Source of the DNA: an uncultured Fidelibacterota bacterium
GTDB lineage: Bacteria; Fidelibacterota; Marinisomatia; Marinisomatales; UBA1611
Direction: 5' to 3'
DNA length: 5,114 bases
Assembly (NCBI GenBank): GCA_937893835.1
Contig: CALCSS010000175.1
Location: 1 to 5,114 of the forward strand
Shown: positions 1 to 5,114 of the stretch, one piece after another
Layout: each line of letters begins with the position of its first letter
Numbering within the stretch: position 1 is the stretch's first letter
Translations under genes and position numbers: made by a program
The notes under the pieces: model-generated
Databases searched by the model: none
Told to the model about the DNA's origin: nothing
The model's input: the letters and a program-made list of their open reading frames with translations, nothing else

Positions 1-674
1 AGGTTTTTATTATGTCCTTTTATAGAATGGTCAATTGAATCTTTTTTTACAAAGCCTTGAGAATGTAAAAGCCCAGCCCCTTGAGTAGAAAATCCCACAT
101 GGGTCACTTTATCTTTCTCACCAAAAAAATGAAGATCTCCAGGTCGTGCATCAAATAGATTGATTTTTTCATTTTTGAAAAAGAATTTTTGGTCTTGAGC
201 ATCTCTAGGAATATTAAGACCACAAATTTTCAAAACAGATTGAACTAGGCCTGAACAATCAAACCCCAATGATGACCTACCACCCCATCTATAGGGTGTC
301 CCCAACAAATAATGAGCAATATTCAAAACATTATCTAATCCTAATGTTTCGTTAATTGGTATAGTACCTGATATCTCCTCTTGTACCATCGATCCAAATG
401 GATATTTACAACTAAATAATCCATTATCATTTGGGTATGCAACAATATACTTCGGATTATTTCTTTTCATTGTTTGAAAACCATAAAAAGAGTTTATCCA
501 CCCAGTGTAACCATCTTCACACTTAATTTGAATCCAGTTTTTTTCTATATCTAGAATCTTACATGATTCTCCATAGATTGCTTCAGTAATCCAGGAAGAC
601 CTGAAGGTTGGTTCGTCATAAATAGGAGCAGAACCAATATCTATTATAAACCATAATTTTTGTTCCTGTGACAT
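1..674 (-). CDS. SH3 + NlpC/P60 (C40) murein-peptide endopeptidase, partial (3' end off window)
   Basis: About 224 codons are visible, running from ATG at 674 off the left edge with no stop. Residues about 1-65 look like a bacterial SH3-like domain (WIQIKCEDGYTGWI). Residues about 115-224 are an NlpC/P60 cysteine peptidase: YRWGGRSSLGFDCSGLVQS carries the nucleophile C140, THVGF carries H192, and LLHSQG carries H204. The 52- and 12-residue spacings fit the catalytic triad of YkfC/dipeptidyl-peptidase VI enzymes, which cleave gamma-D-Glu-diamino acid bonds in murein peptides. No signal peptide follows the chosen ATG, which fits a cytoplasmic role in murein-peptide recycling (inference from the family). 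No other ATG, GTG or TTG lies between this start and the upstream in-frame stop at 737-735, so the start is well supported although no clear Shine-Dalgarno is seen. The gene is divergent from the B12-riboswitch unit. The family call is secure; the exact substrate is inferred. Confidence 0.9.
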   Translation of the reverse strand, partial: MSQEQKLWFIIDIGSAPIYDEPTFRSSWITEAIYGESCKILDIEKNWIQIKCEDGYTGWINSFYGFQTMKRNNPKYIVAYPNDNGLFSCKYPFGSMVQEEISGTIPINETLGLDNVLNIAHYLLGTPYRWGGRSSLGFDCSGLVQSVLKICGLNIPRDAQDQKFFFKNEKINLFDARPGDLHFFGEKDKVTHVGFSTQGAGLLHSQGFVKKDSIDHSIKGHNKN

Positions 675-721
675 AATAAAAATTAATCTGTTAAAATATA
701 GAAAAATAGCCAGTTTTACAG

Positions 722-750
722 TTGATACATCTTTTTACCATTTGTAATAT
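722..750 (+). promoter_or_regulatory. Predicted sigma70-type promoter for the B12-riboswitch transcript
   Basis: TTGATA at 722-727 matches the -35 consensus at five of six bases. A spacer of exactly 17 nt separates it from TAATAT at 745-750, which matches the -10 consensus at four of six. Initiation would fall near 756-758, about ten bases before the first paired base of the riboswitch, which is where a leader promoter should lie. The prediction is by eye; in AT-rich DNA chance matches are common, but the placement adds weight. Confidence 0.55.
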
Positions 751-767
751 GGCGTTAGAAATAATAT

Positions 768-919
768 TCATTTATGGCAGGGAAACCCGTGAGATTCAGG
801 TACAGTCCCCGCTACTGTGATTGCAGAATACTGATTCAATATTTACCATTTTATTATTTTAATATGAAAGAAGGTGAGTCTAGTTGAAACTGCATTAGTC
901 AGGAGACCTGGATAAATGA
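768..919 (+). ncRNA. Cobalamin (B12) riboswitch aptamer
   Basis: The aptamer core is recognisable by sequence. GCAGGGAAACCCGTGAGATT begins at 778, CAGTCCCCGCTACTGTGA follows at 803-820, GAAGGTGAGTC is at 870-880, and the B12 box AGTCAGGAGACCTGG is at 897-911. A perfect 8-bp closing helix pairs TCATTTAT (768-775) with ATAAATGA (912-919). Inside, ACC/GGT forms a P5-like stem, TGCAG (822-826) pairs with CTGCA (890-894), and GATTCA (833-838) pairs with TGAGTC (875-880) with one G-U pair. The RNA binds a cobalamin and normally represses the downstream gene when B12 is abundant. It reads into the lipoprotein gene at 1008. The 5' flank appears shortened: I see no GGU-containing P2 hairpin ahead of the GGGAA segment. 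Which cobalamin form is bound cannot be told from sequence by eye. Confidence 0.93.
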
Positions 920-1007
920 CTACTACCCATTAACACTTTCGGGAGAAAAGTGAGATTGAGTTAACCCAATCTTTACATACCCGTATATGACAAAATAGGT
1001 ATATACT
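920..1007 (+). promoter_or_regulatory. Riboswitch expression platform and weak ribosome binding site
   Basis: This stretch links the B12 box to the ATG at 1008. It holds a hairpin CACTTT (934-939)/AAAGTG (947-952) with loop CGGGAGA, in the position of the regulatory P13 helix of cobalamin riboswitches. A second hairpin pairs AGATTG (953-958) with CAATCT (967-972) but is not followed by a run of T, so it is a poor intrinsic terminator. The likely ribosome binding site is AGGT at 997-1000, seven bases before the ATG. ATACC at 977-981 is exactly complementary to GGTAT at 998-1002 and could mask it. Translational rather than transcriptional control is therefore the better guess. Confidence 0.5.
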
Positions 1008-2012
1008 ATGAAAAAAATAGTTTTCTTTACATTCTTGATACTTACTAGCTGTGAAGATTCATTAGATCAAACTCAAAATTCAAATCTTCTATTTGTTGCT
1101 TCTGAAGGAACCTATGGAAATGGTGATGGGTCTATATCGGTTTTTTCAGAGAATGAAAAAATTCAGACTATTGAAGGTATAGGAGATATAGTTCAATCAA
1201 TACTAGTCAATGGTGACAAACTTTTTGTAATTGTGAACAATAGCCATTTAATAAAACGATATAGTATTACAGAATCAGGCCTTAGTTTGCCTGGCATTGA
1301 TATTGCAACTAATAATTCAAGCCCTAGAGAAATGGTCATAGTTGGAGATAAGCTATATTTCACAAATTGGAATTCACACGATGTGAAAGTTCTTGATCTA
1401 GTTACTTATTCAATTGTAGCTTCCATTTCATTAAATGGAATTCCAGAAGATATAGTATCAAATGGGGACTACCTTTGGGTAAGCATCCCTCAATTAAATC
1501 TGTATGACCCAAATAATGGATCTATTGTAGTAAAAATTGATAGCAACACTAAGAATATCATTGAAACATACGAAGTAGGTCGTGGACCAGAACATATGTT
1601 AATCAATGATAACAGTTTATGGATATCTAGGACTTTCTATTCTTCTGATTGGTCTTCTACCTATTATGGTTCAAGTACCGTAGACTTGGAAACTGGTGAA
1701 ATATCAATAATCAACTATGGTCTAGGCCTGGTCTGCGGTGGAAACATACTTAACCTCAGTGATAAAATTTACAGAACAGTCAATGGAGGTGTTGCACCAT
1801 TAACCACTGATTTAAATCTGAATATGTCAGGCAAGATAGGTTCATATCACAATCTGTATTCCGCATCATCAAATGATGGATACTTATATCTTGGAATGAG
1901 TGATTATGTTTCACCAGATACTGTGTATGTCCACAATGATCTCGGTGAATTGACTAGGACATTAATGGTTGGCACACTGCCTGGAGATTTTGCTTCCTGG
2001 AATAGTGATTAA
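1008..2012 (+). CDS. B12-riboswitch-controlled YncE/BtuG-like beta-propeller lipoprotein
   Basis: The 334-residue protein starts with a short lipoprotein signal (MKKIVFFTFLILTSC). The lipobox is LTSC with lipidated C15, followed by acidic residues E16 and D17, as in many surface-exposed lipoproteins of Bacteroidota. The rest is a run of blade-like repeats, each with a strand of the type xNGDxLxx: near 27-31 (LLFVA), 67-74 (VNGDKLFV), 111-118, 151-158 (SNGDYLWV), 199-206, 249-256 and 288-295. That is about seven units of 40-50 residues, which suggests a seven-bladed propeller. The opening VASEGTYGNGDGSISVF resembles the start of DUF5074/YncE-type propellers. BtuG of Bacteroides is a surface propeller lipoprotein that captures B12 for the transporter BtuB, and the cobalamin riboswitch directly upstream argues for the same role here. 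No BtuB is present in the window. Start ATG at 1008 has weak AGGT seven bases upstream. The stop overlaps the convergent barrel gene by 4 nt. Lipoprotein and fold calls are strong; B12 binding is inferred from regulation and fold. Confidence 0.85.
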   Translation: MKKIVFFTFLILTSCEDSLDQTQNSNLLFVASEGTYGNGDGSISVFSENEKIQTIEGIGDIVQSILVNGDKLFVIVNNSHLIKRYSITESGLSLPGIDIATNNSSPREMVIVGDKLYFTNWNSHDVKVLDLVTYSIVASISLNGIPEDIVSNGDYLWVSIPQLNLYDPNNGSIVVKIDSNTKNIIETYEVGRGPEHMLINDNSLWISRTFYSSDWSSTYYGSSTVDLETGEISIINYGLGLVCGGNILNLSDKIYRTVNGGVAPLTTDLNLNMSGKIGSYHNLYSASSNDGYLYLGMSDYVSPDTVYVHNDLGELTRTLMVGTLPGDFASWNSD

Positions 2013-3616
2013 TCTTGGAACAGCCAAGTAATTGATAAATTAACCTGGCGACCAAGGTCTGTCATATCTGGATGAATAGTAAAATAATTATTCTTTTCTG
2101 AGCCAATCGAACTAAATACCAATTCGCTGATATTATACCATTCATAAGAAATAATGAATTTAGATACTTGAGCTGTAATGCTTGCATTAATGATATTTAT
2201 TGGTTCAAGGCTTCCGTCATAGGATTTAGGATTCACATTTGGAACCATTTCTATGGGGTTTAGATTCGATTTAGCTATACGATCTCTCAAGTGTTTTATT
2301 TCGCCATTTATGTCTATGAGCATATTTTCATTAAATATATTAAAGTTTGATTTGAATTTTAATTCAAACCATTTGCCAATTCCTCCTGAATAGACCCCTG
2401 CTCGTTTTTGAACTATATAATTCATTTCAACATCAAGAAAAGGAATTATGTTAGTTTGATAATAAAAATCAATCATTCTATAACAAGCATCATAAGCTAA
2501 AGAATCATCTTTGATTAAATCCCATAATTCGTTTTCATCGATTAAATGAGAAAGCGTAGAAGATATTTTGCTTTTACTTAGATTGATAGCAAGTGAACCA
2601 GAAACGGATTTTAATAAAACTGAATTTTCAATGGGCGGTTCAAAAGTTTTAATCATAAAGTATGGGTGAACAGGCCTATAATCTAAATTATAATTTATAT
2701 CTGCAGTTATCTGCCCAATGGTCTTTCCAAAATTTAGATTTTGTTCAATATAAAATTGATCTTCAATGTGAAATAACCCCAGTGAAATATTTGTGTGATC
2801 TTTCCCAAATTTCAATAAACAATTATTCCATTGGGTTATGGTCAACTTATTGGTCTTAATGCTTCTAATATTATTAGAAAAATGTAAAGTAGCATCATAA
2901 TCATATATTGGAAACAATGCTTCGAATTGGTATCGACTTCTTGTCAAATAGCGAGAATTTGAAAAGAATGATAATGAATGGTCTGTTTCATATCTTTGTA
3001 AGAAATGGTCAATCATGAATATTGTAATTAGTCTTTCTCCTTTACGCTTCCAAAAAATATTTGACGTGGTAATACGACTATCAATTATGCTTGCCACTGT
3101 CGAGTCAGGGAATCCTGAATATGTATTGAAATGTCCTAAGGAAAATCCACCATCATCTCTACCTTTGCTTGATTCATAGGTAAATAGGTAGGATTGTTGC
3201 TGTGGTTGGAGAGAGGCATTTGAATATTGGTTGAAACTGCCTGCATATGTTCTCTTAAAAGCATGTAACTTTGCACGCCTTTCTTGCATGCCGTAGTTTA
3301 CTGTAAAAGAAAATCGATCAAGCAAATAATCTCCTTGGTCATATTTGAAATATGAATCTATACTTACAGAATCTTTTCCATTAAATGTATTAGAATTATC
3401 AAATTTGAATCCATCCTCAATCTCTGATCCATACATCCTAGGATATATCGCCCAAGTTCCATCAAATAAAAGACGATTCGAACGCCAATCTGAATTCCAA
3501 AATATTGCACCGCCATCATTAATATATCCAAATTGACCTGACCAATCAAATGGAATGACCTGAAAACTTTCAGCCAATGCCACCGTCCCAAATAAAATTG
3601 ATAAAACTATTTTCAT
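2009..3616 (-). CDS. Predicted outer-membrane beta-barrel protein, function unknown
   Basis: The 535-residue protein has a short signal peptide (MKIVLSILFGTVALA, likely cut before ESFQ). The mature part is rich in aromatic and polar residues arranged as alternating strands, with no long hydrophobic helix. It ends in a beta-signal-like strand, RQVNLSITWLFQD, with hydrophobic and aromatic residues alternating up to F533, typical of substrates of the BAM assembly machinery. I do not recognise a named family. The size is compatible with a porin-like barrel of about 16-18 strands. There is no visible TonB box or plug domain. ATG at 3616 lies one base after the stop of the ECF S-component gene (TAAAATG) with no Shine-Dalgarno, so translation is probably coupled. 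The pairing suggests, but does not show, that it admits the same nutrient across the outer membrane. Its stop codon overlaps that of the convergent lipoprotein gene. Confidence 0.8.
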   Translation of the reverse strand: MKIVLSILFGTVALAESFQVIPFDWSGQFGYINDGGAIFWNSDWRSNRLLFDGTWAIYPRMYGSEIEDGFKFDNSNTFNGKDSVSIDSYFKYDQGDYLLDRFSFTVNYGMQERRAKLHAFKRTYAGSFNQYSNASLQPQQQSYLFTYESSKGRDDGGFSLGHFNTYSGFPDSTVASIIDSRITTSNIFWKRKGERLITIFMIDHFLQRYETDHSLSFFSNSRYLTRSRYQFEALFPIYDYDATLHFSNNIRSIKTNKLTITQWNNCLLKFGKDHTNISLGLFHIEDQFYIEQNLNFGKTIGQITADINYNLDYRPVHPYFMIKTFEPPIENSVLLKSVSGSLAINLSKSKISSTLSHLIDENELWDLIKDDSLAYDACYRMIDFYYQTNIIPFLDVEMNYIVQKRAGVYSGGIGKWFELKFKSNFNIFNENMLIDINGEIKHLRDRIAKSNLNPIEMVPNVNPKSYDGSLEPINIINASITAQVSKFIISYEWYNISELVFSSIGSEKNNYFTIHPDMTDLGRQVNLSITWLFQD

Positions 3617-3617
3617 T

Positions 3618-4133
3618 TTAATTGGAAATACGATTGATATAGCCTGGAATTACTACTGAGAAGATTATGGTATTTGAGAGAATATGCATTAAAGTAAACA
3701 TAATTCCAGATATAGAATATGCTATGGTCGCATCCCAATCATATCCAGCACTGATTGGATATGCAAAAGTTGTGACTCCATCATACCAGATAGCACAAAA
3801 TAAACCAATAAAACCTGAGATTGGGATTAAAGATGTCGTATTAAGATTGAATAAAAATATCCTAGCAAGAGCCCCCATAAAACCAATGCCTCCCATAGCT
3901 AATATTTGGCTTATGAGTAGCGGGAGATGAACTAGCCCAGACCCCAATGGGTTTAAAACAGAATATATCAACATTGTTGTGCCACCTACTATCAATCCAT
4001 AATAGACTCCTAACGTCAACCCTGCTAGAAAAACAGTTATGGAAATAAACTCCAAGTTAGGAATTAACATAAAAATAAATCCCAACCCTATGGCTGTAGA
4101 TGTAAAAATGGAACCTTTTACAAGATTATTCAA
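3618..4133 (-). CDS. ECF-type transporter S component (substrate-binding membrane subunit)
   Basis: A 171-residue, strongly hydrophobic protein with five to six membrane segments, at about 8-24, 29-51, 52-62, 68-95, 102-127 and 136-163. The segment IPNLEFISITVFLAGLTLG, then a glycine-rich stretch and NPLGSG at 61-66 before PLLISQ, matches the usual architecture of small ECF S components. These bind a vitamin or other micronutrient and dock onto a shared ATPase/T-subunit module. No ATPase or T subunit is in the window, as expected for a group II system with a module encoded elsewhere. The substrate cannot be assigned; I see no riboswitch for this operon within the window. The start is TTG at 4133, overlapping the previous gene's stop by 8 nt (TTGAATAA). 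The first in-frame ATG downstream (M22) would remove the first membrane segment, so TTG is preferred. The next gene begins one base after its stop. Confidence 0.75.
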   Translation of the reverse strand: MNNLVKGSIFTSTAIGLGFIFMLIPNLEFISITVFLAGLTLGVYYGLIVGGTTMLIYSVLNPLGSGLVHLPLLISQILAMGGIGFMGALARIFLFNLNTTSLIPISGFIGLFCAIWYDGVTTFAYPISAGYDWDATIAYSISGIMFTLMHILSNTIIFSVVIPGYINRISN

Positions 4134-5088
4134 TTCTATCTTTCTTATATAAGGGTACTCTAAAATAATTATGCCTATTTGTGAATTTTCCAGTTTCTTG
4201 ATCCTCGTCTAATGCAACTTCCATTAGATTCATCCTCGCATCAAGAAGTATGATTTGTTTGATGAGTAATGCTTCAGGAAAAGATGGTTTTTCTTGAGAT
4301 TGCAATTTATTGGAGAGATTGCAGGATAGTATAATATGATCAATCCTTTTAGAAAAATCATCTGGGAAACCTCTAACCTTTAGAATTGCGTCTCTTACAA
4401 TATCTCTACCCATGGCACTACACCCTATCAGGTGCCCCTCAGTTGTATAGTCTGCCTCATATTCTGTGTTAATTTCATTTATCTTTCCAATACCATATAA
4501 TAATATTCCAGTAAGCACTAAATCACGATCAACACGATAAAGAGAACATATTTTTTTTGCAATTTGTGCAGTGGAGAGTGTATGCTCTATAAAGCCTGAC
4601 CTATAACTATAATGTGTTTTTACTGACCCAGGTAAGACAAGCAATCTTTTCTTATTCGATCTGTAGATTAGCTTTACCAATTTTTTGAGTGATGTATTTT
4701 TTATTCCATCGATCAAGGATTCAATCTCAGACCACATTTTTTTTGGATTCTTTTTTGAGGAAGGGACAACCCTTGCGGGGTCAAAGCCATACCGGCTGTA
4801 ATGTTGGATAGTTGCTTTGTTTATTTTTTTTATTATCAATTGAGATCTATCTAAAAATGTTTCAACAATACCTGACACAGCCACTGCATTACCTGCATCA
4901 AATTTCTCATTTAAAACTGATACATTATCCCAGATCTTAGCTGTGATATGTCCCGTTACATCTCGTAATCCAAGATCGATATATCTATCTCCACTTCGCG
5001 TATATCTTAAATGTTTTTCAACACAAAGATAAAAACCCTGAACCTTATCTCCTTCAATAAATGTATTAATTGGTCTAAGTTTTTTCAA
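4126..5088 (-). CDS. YhaM-like OB-fold + degenerate HD-domain protein (probable pseudoenzyme)
   Basis: The 320-residue protein has the layout of YhaM-family 3'-5' exoribonucleases. An N-terminal OB fold covers about 12-90 (VQGFYLCVEK, then LGLRDVTGHITAKIWD), and an HD domain about 160-292. Family landmarks remain: FIEHTLSTAQIAKKI with H169, ILLYGIGKINE, TTEGHLIG, DHIILS, FPEALLIK and LLDARMNLME with D283. The metal-binding residues are largely gone, however. The HD pair is Y198-G199, the histidine after LIG is C223, and the HH pair after ILS is C256-N257. Hydrolase activity is therefore doubtful, although RNA or nucleic-acid binding by the OB fold may persist. The reading frame is intact, so this is not an ordinary pseudogene. 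The start is TTG at 5088; an in-frame TAA at 5097-5095 rules out a longer protein except from ATT, and no ATG occurs before M118. It overlaps a probable upstream gene by 4 nt and the S-component gene by 8 nt. Confidence 0.85.
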   Translation of the reverse strand: MKKLRPINTFIEGDKVQGFYLCVEKHLRYTRSGDRYIDLGLRDVTGHITAKIWDNVSVLNEKFDAGNAVAVSGIVETFLDRSQLIIKKINKATIQHYSRYGFDPARVVPSSKKNPKKMWSEIESLIDGIKNTSLKKLVKLIYRSNKKRLLVLPGSVKTHYSYRSGFIEHTLSTAQIAKKICSLYRVDRDLVLTGILLYGIGKINEINTEYEADYTTEGHLIGCSAMGRDIVRDAILKVRGFPDDFSKRIDHIILSCNLSNKLQSQEKPSFPEALLIKQIILLDARMNLMEVALDEDQETGKFTNRHNYFRVPLYKKDRIE

Positions 5089-5114
5089 AATATCTTATTT
5101 CTTAAGCCTTCAAT
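5085..5114 (-). CDS. Probable 3' end of an upstream gene in the operon (partial)
   Basis: On the minus strand, one frame is open from the window edge to TGA at 5087-5085, encoding IEGLRNKIF at the carboxyl end. The other two frames close within this stretch. The TGA overlaps the TTG start of the HD gene as TTGA, the same kind of stop-start overlap seen at the next junction. Ten codons are too few to identify a product, and an open run this short could be chance. Confidence 0.35.
   Translation of the reverse strand: MEGLRNKIF

Noticed and set aside
675..737. Upstream extension of the NlpC/P60 gene to include a hydrophobic N-terminal stretch
   Set aside because: The frame is open to 735 and encodes some hydrophobic residues, but it has no ATG, GTG or TTG, so no plausible start exists for a signal peptide.
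953..976. AGATTG/CAATCT hairpin as an intrinsic terminator of the riboswitch
   Set aside because: The stem is short and AT-rich and is followed by TTTACATAC rather than a T-run.
2014..2028. CTTGG-AACAG-CCAAG hairpin as a bidirectional terminator
   Set aside because: It has only five base pairs, no T-run on either side, and is explained by the codons of the barrel's C-terminal strand.
2662..2859. A 65-codon plus-strand open frame inside the barrel gene
   Set aside because: It lies opposite the long barrel reading frame, with composition that mirrors its tyrosine/asparagine-rich strands and no independent support.
3345..3591. Two short open frames (one on each strand) at the 5' end of the barrel gene
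   Set aside because: Both overlap the signal peptide and first strands of the well-supported barrel gene in other frames and show no protein features of their own.
3667..3930. An 87-codon plus-strand open frame opposite the ECF S-component gene
   Set aside because: It is antisense to a clear membrane-protein gene, resembles no known family, and has no ribosome binding site. It is a shadow of low-stop coding sequence.
1..5114. CRISPR arrays, insertion sequences, tRNA genes or long repeats
   Set aside because: None was seen by eye on either strand; codon style and base composition look uniform across the window.

Overview
The window is AT-rich DNA (roughly two-thirds A+T by eye) with tightly packed genes. 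It looks like a marine bacterium of the Fibrobacteres-Chlorobi-Bacteroidota (FCB) superphylum, perhaps Marinimicrobia (SAR406). That guess rests on protein style (a surface-type lipoprotein propeller, a barrel protein ending in a C-terminal beta-signal, an ECF S component), the weak Shine-Dalgarno sites and the base composition. There is no rRNA or other marker gene here, so it is only an inference.

Layout. (1) Positions 1-674, minus strand: the 5' part of an SH3 + NlpC/P60 murein-peptide endopeptidase gene that runs off the left edge. (2) Positions 675-1007: a non-coding divergent region holding a good sigma70-type promoter, a plus-strand cobalamin (B12) riboswitch and its expression platform. 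(3) Positions 1008-2012, plus strand: a lipoprotein with about seven propeller-type repeats. Its B12 riboswitch makes it a strong candidate for a BtuG-like surface B12-binding protein. (4) Positions 5114 down to 2009, minus strand: a compact operon. It contains the last codons of an unseen gene, a YhaM-like OB-fold + HD protein that has lost most of its HD metal ligands, an ECF-transporter S component, and a large predicted outer-membrane beta-barrel. Every junction in this operon overlaps or has a 1-nt gap, and two of its three full genes use TTG starts.

How the parts may work together. The plus-strand unit is probably switched off when B12 is plentiful and makes a surface B12 scavenger when it is scarce. 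The ECF S component and the barrel, one base apart, could form the inner- and outer-membrane steps for a small nutrient whose identity cannot be read from sequence; no ATPase or T subunit is in the window. The B12-controlled gene and the transport operon converge with a 4-nt overlap of their stop codons and no clear terminator between them. The most unusual items are the apparently dead HD domain in an intact gene, the B12-riboswitch/propeller pairing, and the coupled S-component/barrel pair.
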